From Isoetes taiwanensis (Eukaryota > Streptophyta > Lycopodiopsida > Isoetales > Isoetaceae), in the NCBI GenBank assembly GCA_021234155.1, contig JAJEKV010000002.1:42895203-42959202 (forward strand): 64,000 bases of DNA, given 5' to 3'. Position 1 is the stretch's first letter. Each line of letters begins with the position of its first letter. A program made the position numbers and the translations under genes. The notes under the pieces were generated by a model. It was not told the DNA's origin. It made no database searches and worked only from the letters and a program-made list of their open reading frames with translations. Positions 43,994 through 55,501 of this stretch are shown in pieces.

Positions 43994-45720
43994 AATGTGT
44001 TTGAACTTTTTGAAGAGCGTGATGGCGCGTGCTCGATAGGTGGTCGGAAGATTTGCAGCTAGGCGGACTGGCTGATTGTTGCCAACGTCCACAATCTCTA
44101 CCTCAAGAGTTTGAATGTGAGGAACAACTTCCGTGTCATGAACAATATCAGGAGGTTGAAACATGACCGGAGGAGCTGCATTTTGTGTTGTGAAGAAAAG
44201 CGGTTGCTGAACGTCATCTAGCAGTGGTTGCTTCATGACAGCATGAACGTCCAGCGTGGCAGGAGAAAGTTCTGTGTCGGAAAAATGGTCAAGACGTTGA
44301 ATTCTATTGCAAGGAGCCTGGTAAGGGTCGAGCAGAGCAGCCACAACCTGGTCCTGATCCAGAGTCATCTCTCCCCAGGGATCAGCATATTCTGGGTAGG
44401 AGGAAAGAGGCAGACTCGCGGGTGGAGCCTGAACTTGATAGATATTCTGTGCTTCTTCAGAATCAGTGTCGGAGAGAGAAGGTTCGGCATGTTCAACAGA
44501 GATGATCTTGCCAGTTTCCAACTCCATGGTAGCATTGAGATGACCATCTGTCATGACGAGCTGGTCCGTGGCCCAGTAATGAATACTTTTGGCCTGACGG
44601 AGAAAAGGTCTGCCGACCAACATTTCATAATCACCGGGATCTTCACTGGCTTTCCAAACACCGAATTCTAGAGGGAACCGCAATTCGCCTATATTGATGT
44701 GAAGCAGGGACGTGACGCCTTGAGGGCGCGTGATATGGCCATTGGCCAACTTGATATTATAAGGGGCACGGTAAAGTTGCTTGATGCCCAATTGCTTTCG
44801 GAGTTTATCTGTGATGAGATTGACAGCACTACCTCCATCAATTTGAACATGATTGACTTGTTGATTGTCCACCGTGGCATGTACCGTGGGTGTGGAGGTA
44901 GCCACTGCACCTACTAAAACAGTGGGAAGGGGTAACTGGTCCGGACAGAGTTTCAAAATAGTTGCAAGAATTTTGATTTTTGCAAGTTCTTCTTGGAGTT
45001 CCGAAGGAACATGAGAAAACGAATCAGCAGGATCCAAGGGAGCTGAAGTCTGAGGTAAAGAAGCAGAAACTTCTTTGAGAAGCTCCACCTCTGCAGCAAT
45101 ATTCGGATATGTCTGAGAGCGTGGAGGGTGAGATGATGGAGGTGCGTCGTGACACTGTTGAGCCCTGGTGGTGGCATGCACATTAGCAAGTGTGCGGCCT
45201 TCTGCAGCCTGCATGAGGTTGAGGATACTTTGTCTGACCTTAGGCATGACATGAGGCATGAGTTTATCCAAGTCTGGGGCAAAGTGAACCTTTTTTTCCT
45301 CTTCGTGAGGGATCGTGTCGACAGCAAAAGCAGGGCGCGTATCATGAGGAATGATGGTCAAGGGGCGTGAAGCCCTGGTCTGACGTGAAACCAAACCAAC
45401 CCAATTTGACGGTTGAACCGGAGGATTCAGAGCCTGATAAATTTCTTCCTGGGCTTGTTGATCCATCTGAGGAGTTGCTGCAGGAGCTGGTTGATACCTT
45501 GATTGTTGAGGCACGTGTGGTGGTTTTCGAAGAACAGGCCGAGGGCCCTGTTTGCCATTTGCGATCCAAAGTTGATAGACCGTGAGGCGTACTGACGTGG
45601 TTTGATTCGTGCCTGGAAGTTGGACTTGAACTTGAGGAAGTTGAGGGCACGCCGTGGTGGTATGACCCCATTCCAAACAATGATAGCACTGAGCTTTAGC
45701 AGGATCAAAAGGAGGACGGT
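43994..45720 (-). pseudogene. Gypsy zinc knuckle and aspartic protease
   Basis: Open minus-strand frame. It begins with a third knuckle CYHCLEWGHTTTACP (about 45690-45640), then a Pro/Gln-rich spacer and the retropepsin with VQIDGGSAVNLITDKLRKQL (catalytic Asp in D-G-G, as in many plant gypsy elements), GVTSLLHINIGELRF and MLVGRPFLRQAKS. The frame differs from gag upstream, so a shift or programmed frameshift separates them. The last residues come from the LINE poly(A). Confidence 0.8.
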
Positions 45721-45772
45721 TGCTTTGTCCCCATGGCTGCTGAGATTCTTGATACTGTTGAGGAGGTTGTGC

Positions 45773-47196
45773 TTAAAATTGCTGAGGTTGATATGACGGC
45801 TGTTGCTGAGGCGTGGTCTGGACTTGATAAACCATCTTTTGCCGGAAGGGTGTAGGATGAGTACGAGTGCATTCTTCCGTGGCATGATTGCACATGTTGC
45901 AGCGTTTACAATGAGGAGGGCCATTGGTGGAGTTGCACTCATTGGCCAAATGGCCTTGATATTTGCAGATGTGGCACCAAATTTGACTGCGTTGATGATT
46001 GGAGTGTTGAGGCTGAACGGCAGTCTGAGGTACCATGACAGGAGGAATGAAGGGGAGCTCCTGGAGGGCCACGCCGCGGGAGGAAACATTAACTGAATGA
46101 TTGACAAGTTCGATGGCCTGCTCCAGAGTCTTAGGGCGCAGGTATTCAGTCATGAGACGAATAGCCGGAGGAAGTCCCTGGAGAAACCAGACGAGGATCT
46201 GGCTTTGCGTGGGGTACTCTTGAAGTTTGCTGAGGAGGAGTGAAGACGATCCGCAAAATCCCGGGCTGACTCCGTGGGCTCTTGCTGAAGATCATTGAGT
46301 TGCTTGAGAAGAAGTTGATCATCATCTGTGGTCCCATAATGAGAAAGGAAAGCAGTCTTCATTTCAGTCCAGTTTTGTTTCCAATGGCTTTTGTTTGCCA
46401 TGAGCCATTGATGAGGGGATCCATGCAGCGTGGTGGAAAAGATATGGAACTTCAGTTGAGGTTGAGCGTGACCATTTAGGACAGCCAGAGCCTCAAATTC
46501 TTCCATGTGGGCTTGAGCACTTTGATCCAATGGTTTGCCTTTAGTACTGCCAAAAGTGGGATAGGTCAGTTTGAGAGTCTGAAAAGAAGATTGTGACTGG
46601 CCTTGTGTATAGAGATGCGGTGTATAAGGAGGAATATAATGGGGCGGAACTTCCATAGATTCCGTAGGGGGTGGCAAAGGAATAGAAAGACCCTGAAGAT
46701 GTGCAAAAGGAGGTTCCTGTGGTGGAGGACCTGGGGGTCCGTGGTCATGAGGTTTGAGATCGGTAAGAGTGTAAACTGGAAGAGTCTGTTGAAAAGAAGG
46801 GGATTGAGGATAAGTCTGAACCTGGGGAGGGCCGAAAGAAACATGGGGACAACCCATTCCTCGGGGAGATGATGGTTGTGAAGGCCGAGGAGTATGGCCA
46901 GAGGATATATGAATGTAGGCACTCTCTGGAGTGTGGAAATAAACTGGAGGTGGCTGAACAGGTATTTGATGAGGTGACTGAGGTTGGGAACAATGTTTAC
47001 ACGCTGGAGGAGAGCCAGGACGAGAGTGAACACGAGGAGTAGGTGGCGCCGATTGAGCTCGTGAGCAAATATGGCCTCCCTCAATATCATAACCTGTGTC
47101 ATACATATCTCGAGCAACTTCGAGACGTTGATGGCGCTCCAAGCGAGACGCCGTCTGGCTAAGAAGCTCCTCTGGAGTGAAAGCTCGGGCAGACAT
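45773..47196 (-). pseudogene. Gypsy gag with two zinc knuckles
   Basis: The ATG at 47196-47194 starts MSARAFTPEELLSQTASRLE. A long Pro-rich N-terminal part is followed by the capsid region (LKLTYPTFGSTKGKPLDQSA, FHIFSTTLHGSPHQWLMANK, DFADRL) and, after a shift near 46150, by FLQGLPPAIRLMTEYLRPKT and two CCHC knuckles, CHICKYQGHLANEC and CKRCNMCNHATEEC. Gag forms the particle that carries the element RNA. Confidence 0.8.
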
Positions 47197-47413
47197 GATA
47201 AAAGAAAGAAGGAAAAAGAAAATCAGACCCGGCAGCGGCGACAGTGTTTGGGGTCTGGGTTCGGGAACTCCTGCAAGACAGCCCTGCTGTGAGGACCCGT
47301 GGATCAAACAGGAGAATCCCGTCGCTGTGTCACGCGGGATTTGCAAAAGAAACTAAGGAAGAGAAAAGAGAAAAACAAGAAGAACAATGAAGAACACAAT
47401 GAAGAGAACAAAA

Positions 47414-47428
47414 CTCTTTGATATCAAT
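47414..47428 (-). other. Gypsy primer-binding site
   Basis: Minus-strand ATTGATATCAAAGAG directly after the LTR end ...ATCACA. TGATATCAAAG is two mismatches from the TGGTATCAGAG initiator-Met tRNA complement. Confidence 0.55.
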
Positions 47429-47840
47429 TGTGATACATGAGCTCTTGCAATCGAGAGAAGGCAGAAGTGAGATAAGACCAAAAACTCATCTAGCCCATGA
47501 AGGCTAGCTCTACTCATATATATAGTACAATGGCATTTGGCCCAACATAGATACTCTGTCAGATATCGGTGCCGACTCCTAGAAGGAGGCCTGATTTGCA
47601 GGAATGCTGGCGGTGCCTCTTGAGGTGCCTGAAGTCACGCTGACGCTGACGCTGGTGGTGACGGCCCGTCACTTGTCTGCCCTCGACCTCTTCGTGCCCG
47701 TGGCCTTCGTGGTCTGCTGCTTGGCTGGCGGCTTGGGCTTTTGCGGGGCCTTTGATGTCTGACCTGACTGTGGATCCTTGGCCTTGACCTGGTCCGTCGT
47801 GTGCATGAATAGTCCTGTATTCAGACGTACAGGACTAACA
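47429..47840 (-). mobile_element. Gypsy LTR, 412 bp
   Basis: Reads TGTTAGTCCTGTACGTC at its start (47840) and ...GAGCTCATGTATCACA at its end (47429). A TATATATA box lies on the minus strand at about 47525-47515, followed by a GAGCTAGCC transcription-start region. A GTCCTGTACGTCTGAATACA / CAGGAC inverted repeat sits at the start. Only one LTR is present, so limits rest on TG...CA and PBS position. Confidence 0.65.
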
Positions 47841-48842
47841 ATTTTGGAAGGCGATAGATTGCAACTGGATTGCTGAAGGGGCAAGTTGTGAGCAGTACTC
47901 TGGGAGCGTGTTGGAGTGCAGAGGAAGCAAGCGGGATTTCCAGGTGGGGATCAAGACTTACACCTGGGGTTTTCTAGCATTAGTATTATCAATGATTGTA
48001 TCTGGAACCTGGCATAGATCTAGAATTGCATGATATTGGCATGGTTATAAACGAGCATGCATGGTTTGTAGATAGAGATTTTGAATAGTTGGAAGATCAT
48101 CTAGTTTGTAATAGATCCAATAATCTTCATCATGTAAACCTTTTAATCCATTACAGAAGAAGTTGAGAAAGCTTAGGACGACCAGAATCCTGAAGGTTGA
48201 ATCCGGAAATATTGCAGAGGCAAGAACTGGCAAAGGTGGCAGAGTTTTACTTGCATGCTGTTGGCAGGACGGCGATGGAACTTGTTAATCTTGGAGTGTC
48301 AGAGATGCATGAAATAGCTCTGGAATAGGGCGATTTGGGCCTTAAAAAGGTCGATTTGGGCAAAGGAAGTAGAATCAAAGAGATCCAAGCAAGTCCTGGC
48401 AGCAAATAATTTGATTTTGATGGCCACGAACTGACCAAAAACCACCGGATTTGCGTCGCAAAACAGACCGAAATGAGATGGAAACACCTTAGAAGGCAAA
48501 CTCGAGATGATTTGGAGGGTTTGGAGCTGGATCCGATGGACTGGATGCCGGAATTGGTGCTGCAAGCCGTGTTCGTCATCTGTAATAGGTTAGATTTAAA
48601 AACATAACAAAGAAAAAACAGTTAGTGCGAAATGATAAAATGTCAAAACATTTAGCCAAAGAGGCTAAGGTTATAAGTTAATAAGGTTAAGAAAAGATTA
48701 GATAGGAATGAGCTAGGCTAGGGGAATTAAGCGAGAGATACAAGGCAAAGGAGTTATGAGCGAGAATAAAAGTTGGTGCCAGAAGGCATGATACTAGCTA
48801 GTTAAGTCATTGAATAAACCGTTATTAGGATTATGAATCTAA
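47841..48842. other. Unclassified stretch
   Basis: A minus-strand protein-like reading at 48247-48579 (IISSLPSKVFPSHFGLFCDA, FAQIDLFKAQIALFQSYFMH in two frames) may be retroelement gag, but I cannot place it in a family. The rest is AT-rich. Confidence 0.35.
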
Positions 48843-51149
48843 ATGATTATTGGTACACGCACTTCTGGTGTTGCTCATGCTGGTAGGAAATCCTTTCCTA
48901 GAAATGCCTGGTTTGATGAAGACTGCAAGCAGCTTAAAAAACAATTGCGAACGATAGTTGAGCCAGATACGCGACATAATGCCATTCAGAATTATAAGTC
49001 TGTTTTGAAACGCAAAAAAGGCACGCTTTGTTGCTGAGCATCAGAAGCAAATGTTTGAATTACTGCTACGTGAGCCTCGGACCTTCTGGCGCAAAATATT
49101 ATATCGACCACCTCCTACCCTTGGACATATTTCTATGTAGCAATGGGATGAGCGATTGGTCCACTTATATGATCATCCTGGGGTCCTTAATTCTGTGCTT
49201 CCTTTGGTAGGTGATATTCTTCAATTCACAGAGGAGGAAGCCAAAGAAGGACTGCGGCATCTATCTAATGGCAAGTCTCCTGATCTTCAAGGTTTGCAAG
49301 CTGCATTGCTTAAATGGGGGAGGGGGGTTCCGCTATTGCTTCCAATCATCACTACTCTTTTAAATCAAGCTTTGCAAGAAGGCTTGCCAGAAACTTGGGC
49401 TGTTAGTAAGGTCGTACCAATTTACAAAGCAGGTGATAAGCATGACACTTCTAATTATCGCATGATCATGGTAAGTTCCATATTTTCAAAGCTCTTAGCC
49501 GCCTTTTTTGAGAAGCGATTGACATCATGGGCGTAAACATACCGGGTGTATGCGTCTTTGTAGGACAAAAGTGTGCTTTTTCCCATGCCATTCTACAATA
49601 GACCATATTTTCACATTGCGCATGCTTATTGAACATAGTCGAAGTTTGAAACAAGACCTCTATATATGCTTTGTGGATTTTACTTCTGCTTTTGATACAG
49701 TACCATGCGAGCTTCTTTGGCAGCGCTTGCAGGCACTTGGGGTTCCACAAGACCTTCAAAATGCAGTTTATCGGCTCTATGAAAGGGTTTTTGCTAAACT
49801 TCCAGCATCAGGTACTCAAATCACTAGCAATATTAGAGTTCGTCAGGGTTGCCCTTTATCTCCTACACTCTTTGGCTTGTACATTGATCAATTGGAAGAA
49901 TGGCTTGATAATCATGGCGGGGGAGGTCCACATTTGGCACCTTATATCATTAGGCAACTTATGTATGCTAATGATGTTTCACTTCTGGCACATACCGCTG
50001 CTAGTATGCAGCAACATTTTTGCTCTGCACAGTTTTTGTGAGAACACAGGTCTGCGTGTTAATCTCCAAAAGACCAAGCTTTTGGTAGTTCAATCTTCTC
50101 GTCACAATGTTCCCACTATGCACTATGATAGCCGCGAAGTTGAAGTTGTAGATAGCTACAAGTATCTTGGTGTGGAATCCTGTAAGAACACACTTTGGGA
50201 ACAGTGTATTACCAAGCGGGTGGCTGCTGGATGGAGAGCACTCTACGCAATGCAAAACAATTGTTTTCGCGCAGAAATTCATGATTGGCCACGGAAAGCC
50301 CACTTGTTTTGGGCTTTGGTAGAGCATGTTTTACTGTATGGTTCTGAAGTGTGGGGGCCTACCATTAGTGCTAGTGCTTGGGAGAGCTTGGAGCGGGTGC
50401 AAAAGTCTTTTCTCACGTACAGCCTCGGAGTTAAAACAACGGTGCCCTTTGCTATTCTTTTACAAGAGACATGTTTTTGGCCTCTTCAACATTCTGCCAT
50501 GAAGCGCCATCTCCACTATATCTGCAAGGTGCACCACATGGATGATGTTAGGTATCATGTTCTTGCACTTGCCATGGCTGAATCTCCTCAGCGTTTGAAA
50601 CGATGTTGGAAAGAGCATTGCACTACATGGTTTGCCCGTTGGGCTGTGCAACCAGAGCACTGCCTGATGCTTGCTAGTTCTGATCCTGAGCTTTTGCCAC
50701 AATATCTCAATGGTCGTTTTTCTCAAAAGATATGGGACGCAGTTACTTTGGTCCAAGTGAAAACTGGTCATTATCATGCACACATAAATCCCACCTTGGC
50801 ACCAGGGCCCCAAGCTTATTTGCTTGCTTCATTGTCCAGGAACAAGCTTGTAGCTATTGCATCAATTCGCACGGGGTCCCACAGGCTACGGATTGAGACA
50901 GGTAGATGGGAGCGGTCGCAATTGCCGCGAGAAGCGAGACTATGTGCCTGTTGCCAGTTACAGGTTATTGAAGATGAAAGCCATACTCTTATGAGTTGCC
51001 CTGCTTTTGAGATAGTCCGGAATCATTTTTTGACCTTAGCATTCCATTCCACGCTTCCACAACTTCTCAGAGCACCATCTGTGCATGACTTGGCATTATA
51101 CATACTTGAGGTTCTAGATAAACGTCTGCAATTACTGAGCCCTCAGTAG
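48843..51149 (+). pseudogene. LINE copy C ORF2: reverse transcriptase and C-terminal zinc motif
   Basis: Pieces in three frames: RKSFPRNAWFDEDCKQLKKQ and NYKSVLKRKK (48843-49020), QFTEEEAKEGLRHLSNGKSP and VSKVVPIYKAGDKHDTSNYR (49156-49536), CFVDFTSAFDTVPCELLWQR with VRQGCPLSPTLFGLYIDQLE (49550-50041), then YKYLGVESCKNTLW through CACCQLQVIEDESHTLMSCP to TAG at 51147-51149. The catalytic box reads YANDV instead of YADD, so the enzyme was dead even without the shifts. The C-terminal C-x2-C-x8-H-x4-C is the usual LINE zinc motif. Confidence 0.88.
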
Positions 51150-51175
51150 TCATTATCTCCGCTTGTCTAGTGTCA

Positions 51176-51246
51176 TCATTACTGCAAAGGTTTTTCCCTT
51201 GAAAACCTTTCGAGGCAGGGGTTTTTTAATCCTAGTAGTAATGATT
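51176..51246 (+). other. LINE copy C 3' hairpin
   Basis: ATCATTACT (51176-51184) pairs perfectly with AGTAATGAT (51238-51246), 27 bases after the ORF2 stop. The interior carries GGTTTTTCC, GAAAACC and GGGGTTTTTTAATCC, shared with the other copies. Probably the site at which the element's reverse transcriptase recognises its RNA. Confidence 0.8.
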
Positions 51247-51325
51247 ATACTAGCCCATTATATGGGTCCCATGACTTATTGGTCTCCGTGGACGTTAAAA
51301 AATCTATTCTATTTTATTCATCTAC

Positions 51326-52811
51326 TTAGGGAATATTGGGAAATGATAATGGATGTTTTATTTTAAATTTATTGGTGCATTTTGCATTATGCCTTGTAAT
51401 GGACGGAGTAAATATTGAATCATGGTTGGATTCTTTCTTGCTGCATAAAGTGGGTATTATGGAATTTGCTTGATGTTGAGCTTGCTAAGGCATGCATCAT
51501 AATGATAATGAATTGTAAATGATTATTTATGGTATAATTCTTTGATATAGACCTCTGGGGCCGGAGTCTAGGTGCGATGTTCTAGACTCACCGTTATTGC
51601 ACAGTGCTATGTAAATGGTTATTGGAACATCAGGCGTTGGTACCTTAGGGTACAACGTCTTGCACAGTTAAGTGGTCTTTTAATGCTGGATGCAGCGTGG
51701 ATGGGTGTGTACACACGTGGTTACCCCGCTTCTATGTCACTGGCCTGATCAGCTGAGTTGACCTTGCTCAGACCCAAAGGAATATTGGTTGCAATGTTTA
51801 ATGCTATGATTGCTTAGTTATTATACATGTGGTCTTGAACGTTGGAATTATGTTGCAATGGTCGTACCTATAGTGGATACTCATGGTATAATTATGCATT
51901 GTGGATGTGCTTGTTGGACTAGTAACTTGGATTGTAGGGGCGAGGCTACGGTAAGGCTAACTTATTATTTCTAGTTTAATACTTTGTGTTGTTGATGTTA
52001 GACGTGTCCTAGATCCCCGATGCCCACTTAGTCCATGTGCATATGTTTACCCCGACCCGCTCTCAAAGGCAGATAAAATTTCATATTCACAAATGAATAT
52101 AACAACATCATATTTTATATTATAAAGTTCTACTATATGTGAACCAAGCCCTAGATCAGATGGCTTAGGGTTTTTTCATTACCTTTCTTTATGACAAAGG
52201 ATACGGTTATTGGAGCAGGATAACGTCATCTGTAATCACCGTAGCCTTCAAAGTGTAGTGTTTTGCAATGTTTGCACTCGTGGGGTTAGTAACAAGTACT
52301 CTGATTCTAGAAGACATATTAACCTCACCTTTCATGTTGATATGTGGAGAGAGAAATAAAGTATATTGACATGGAAAGCAAGATGGTGCAAACATTTGCC
52401 AAGGAGATGAGTACTCAGATTCTAGAAGTCCAATCAACCCAAATAATGTTGGTGCAAAAATTCTCCAAGGAGATAAGTACTTGAATTCGAGAAGCCCAAT
52501 CAACCCAAGTTTGATGTTGGTTTTTTGGACTTGATAAGGATGGGCTTTGATTTTGATTGCAAATGTGACATTCTCATCTTCAATTGTATAAAGAATAATT
52601 GTGTGTTTTGTTGTATGTCAAACAAAGTTAGATGGATTAAACATGGGTGGAATTCACAAAGTTATATATCATTGCCACATGATTCTAAAGTGTTTACTTA
52701 TTACGTTATTGCAACATGATTCTAGCCATAATATCTTTGAGATAAGCTACACTGCCATTGCCATAATGTCATTAAGAATTGGGCTTTGCACGAAACTGAC
52801 AAAGCTATAGG
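51326..52811. other. Intergenic stretch, nothing recognised
   Basis: No coding frame. GAGATGAGTACTCAGATTCT (about 52405) and GAGATAAGTACTTGAATTCG (about 52470) belong to a short diverged direct repeat with AGAAGTCCAATCAACCCAA/AGAAGCCCAATCAACCCAA. Confidence 0.45.
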
Positions 52812-53396
52812 TTTTTCATTCATCTCAGTAGTTCTACACTTGTTTAGAGTGCGTAGATGCACATTTGCAAGCTAGCCACCAAAAAAATAAAAAACACAGG
52901 GAATATTTAATTATATCTCTTGGACCCCAAATTAAATTTATACAAAGGTCGGCTAGTGTAGCTGCTAAGAGCTTATCGCCAGAACTAAAAAACCTCGCCC
53001 TTTCGGGTTTTCGAGGAAAAATCCTAGCGATAAGCCCTTGGCAAGGGGCCTGGACAAAATGAAAGGCTGCAAAAAATGTTCCTACAACAAAACTTACGAT
53101 GCAAGGAGAAACCAAGTTGCGCATCCCATTGTACCTGCACACCACCAAAAGTAGAACACAATGATAAGAAAACAACCACCTTGAAAGTGAGGGGCTGGTC
53201 ACATATGCACACGACAAAAAACTAAGGGGGAAACAAGGGTACTGTTGAGAGATGAGAAAGCATCGACGAGAAGCCGATCAAGAGCCCTGCAAGAAATAGC
53301 GACCTCCCCAATGAACCAGAGGCCCAGAAAATGCATGTGCATGCGAGATAAGCATGCACATCCATTCTAGAATCCCCATCCGATGGCTCGGATTGA
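52812..53396 (-). mobile_element. Non-autonomous LINE-related repeat, copy B
   Basis: Matches 35396-36013 along its whole length: CATTCATCTCAG at the low end, the hairpin, GTACCTGCACA-CACCA, GAGGGGCTG, AATAGCGA-CTCCC, and CCATTCTAGAAT with ATCCGATGGCTCGGAT at the high end. No open frame. More diverged than copy A. Confidence 0.78.
52964..53042 (-). other. LINE-type 3' hairpin in non-autonomous copy B
   Basis: GCTAAGAGCTTATCGC (52964-52979) pairs with GCGATAAGCCCTTGGC (53027-53042) with one G-U pair and one mismatch. Against the 35.6-kb copy, three base pairs have changed on both sides and remain paired. Confidence 0.8.
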
Positions 53397-53397
53397 A

Positions 53398-53587
53398 AAA
53401 TTGTCTAAAAGACCGTATCTTTAGTGGTTCCTTAAACTAATAATTATGTTGTTTATTCTTTGGATGCTTTATAAATAACCATTGGGTTTTTATTAAAAGA
53501 ATTGTACAAAAGACCATATCCATGGTGGTTCCTTATACTAATAATTATGTTGTTTATGTATTGGATGCTTTGTAAATAACCGTTGTA
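53398..53587. repeat. Tandem duplication, period about 102 bp
   Basis: ATTGTCTAAAAGACCGTATC (about 53399) and ATTGTACAAAAGACCATATC (about 53501) start two copies that both continue through ACTAATAATTATGTTGTTTA and TTGGATGCTTT to AAATAACC. Confidence 0.8.
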
Positions 53588-53595
53588 AAAGTCAT

Positions 53596-53740
53596 TATAG
53601 ATAGATAGATAGATAAATACTATTTTTACGTCATGCCACATTGGCAACATCCATGAGGACATATGACGGACCCCCAGAGACTTGAACACAAGATCCCTTA
53701 ATTGCTAACCCAATGGACTAGCCACTAAACCACCATCACA
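53596..53740 (-). mobile_element. tRNA-derived SINE with (TATC) tail
   Basis: Minus strand GGTGGTTTAGTGGCTAGTCC (A-box region) and TGTGTTCAAGTCTC (B box), then a short body CATGGATGTTGCCAATGTGG and a TATCTATCTATCTATC tail (53620-53600). Head, body and tandem tail together fit a short SINE. Confidence 0.55.
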
Positions 53741-54154
53741 ATCGATTTGGTATTGAAAAGCATGCTATAAATCACACCACGTTTTAGCAAACAGTGTTAC
53801 AAATAAAAACAAACTTGAATAACCACCATAAAGACTGGAATTGACATAAAGGGCACTCTAAGAACTACTCCAACATCATAAGTCAACATGAATAATCATC
53901 ATCGTATTTAATGTGTTGTTGAAAAACCATACTATAAACCACTACCAATTTGATGAACTAAGCAACTTACATGAAAAGCCATCCTTGATATAGAAAACCA
54001 TGTTATAAACCATTGTCAATCTCAATATACCATGAAACCAATATAAGTAACCACATATAAATTATAAAAACCACTATAACACATGGTTTTTATTGAGAAT
54101 ATAATTTTCCACGTAAAAAAACCAAATCTCCATTAAAGTTGAAGATCAATTGAA
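53741..54154. other. AT-rich spacer
   Basis: Several dispersed short words (AACCACTA, TATAAACCA, AAAACCA) recur, giving a loosely repetitive texture. No gene. Confidence 0.4.
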
Positions 54155-55060
54155 AACAACATTCACCACGCTGTGGGGAACTTTTGCCTACAAAGCCATG
54201 CCCTTTCTATTATGTAACTCTCCCTCTACTTTTCAACGCATTATGCTTTCTGTTTTTTAGGATTACATGAAAGAAAATGCTTTTCTGCAAGTTTTCCAAG
54301 ATGACTTTTCTGCTTACAGCTCCATGGATGATTATCTCACCAAACTGGAGCTTGTTTTTCAAAAATATGATGAATCCAGTATCAGTTTGAATCCCGAGAA
54401 GTGTACTTTTTGCGTCACTTCGGGTGTTCTTCTTGGCCACGTTGTTAGTAAAGACGGCATTACCATGGACCCTGCAAAGATCAGCTATGTGCTCAAAGCT
54501 TAAGCCCCTACCAACATTAAAGAGACATGCTCGTTCCTTGGCAAGGTAAATTATTATGCTACCTTCATTCCTGCACTAGCTGCCATTATTTTCTCTCTGG
54601 TGCCTTATCGTCTGAAGACTCCACTCTCTCTCCTGAGAAGCTATGCTCACGCCGTCAACAGTTCCTTGGTGATGTCTGTGACTATACCATGGTCGCTGGA
54701 CATCTTTACAAGCGTGGCAAGGATATGATTTTGTGCAGGTGTGTTCTTCCTCATGAAGTCCCGGAGATTGCTCGCTAAGCCCATGAAGGCCTTGGTGGAC
54801 GACATTTTAGTGGTGATAACATGGCACGAAAAATTCTTTTGGCTGGCTATTTTTGGCCCACGTTATTCAAAGACGCCCATGCTCATGCGCGCACTTGTGA
54901 TGTCTGTCAGCGCATCGGTCGACCCACGGCCCGTGACGCGCTATCCTTAACTCTCGTCGCCATGCCATTACACTTCAGCAAATGGGGCATGGATTTTGTT
55001 GGCCACTGGATCTGCTTGACACTCCCATGCTTGATACATCCTTGTTCTCAATGATTATGC
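54155..55060 (+). pseudogene. Ty3/gypsy pol remnant with RNase H deleted
   Basis: Reads WGTFAYKAMPFLLCNSPSTF (reverse transcriptase), FQDDFSAYSSMDDYLTKLEL, NPEKCTFCVTSGVLLGHVVS and KDGITMDPAKISYVLKA, then jumps to the integrase zinc domain: AHEGLGG...HFSGDNMARK, GYFWPTLFKDAHAHARTCDV and CQRIGRP. The H-H-C-C ligands are mostly present. The RNase H domain is missing, and the catalytic FQDD-F replaces YLDD-I. Several stops. Confidence 0.8.
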
Positions 55061-55501
55061 AAACAAATTTATAAAAAGAACTAGCAAAAAGGCACGCCAG
55101 AGGCTGTGGCCGAGCAAGATCCCCAAGATCAAGCTAGAAACTATCACAAGTGCCAAGCAAGGCACCCTAGTTTTTCTCATCTTGAGGTTAGAGTGAACGT
55201 GTATTGGTTACAACTTGCAGCCTAAAAATAACAAGATAAATTTGCACGTACATAAATATTTGAGCTATGAGTTCGAAATGTTTAATGTTTGTAGTAGTTT
55301 ATTTAGATGGGATGATAGGGAAAACATGACATATTGGTGGAACTAGTAAATATAAACTTCTTTTAAAAAATAATCAAGGGAGTGAGAAAGTGAGAAAGTT
55401 GGTAGGTCTTAACCAATGATACTACATGTTGGAACACGTATCAAAGGATATGGGCTTAATGTATGTTTCTTCAAATTCAAAGGGGTGGTTAGCTTCTTTC
55501 T
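55061..55501. other. Spacer, nothing recognised
   Basis: No open frame or repeat recognised apart from GTGAGAAAGTGAGAAAGT at about 55382. Confidence 0.4.

Larger units (their letters stand above)
43994..47840 (-). mobile_element. 5' half of a Ty3/gypsy element: LTR, PBS, gag, protease
   Basis: Minus-strand element with an LTR (47840-47429), primer-binding site, a leader, gag and protease. It is cut at 43993 by the tail of LINE copy B just past the protease-reverse transcriptase linker (YRARAITLFKKFKHIF). Reverse transcriptase, integrase and the second LTR are missing from the window. Confidence 0.85.
48843..51325 (+). mobile_element. Second LINE type, copy C, 5'-truncated
   Basis: Begins between endonuclease and reverse transcriptase and ends, after a 3' hairpin, with CTCCGTGGACGTTAAAAAAT and a few TCTAT units. 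The 3' architecture (short UTR, stem-loop, short tandem tail) differs from the poly(A)-tailed copies A and B and resembles RTE-like LINEs; clade assignment is inference. Confidence 0.8.
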
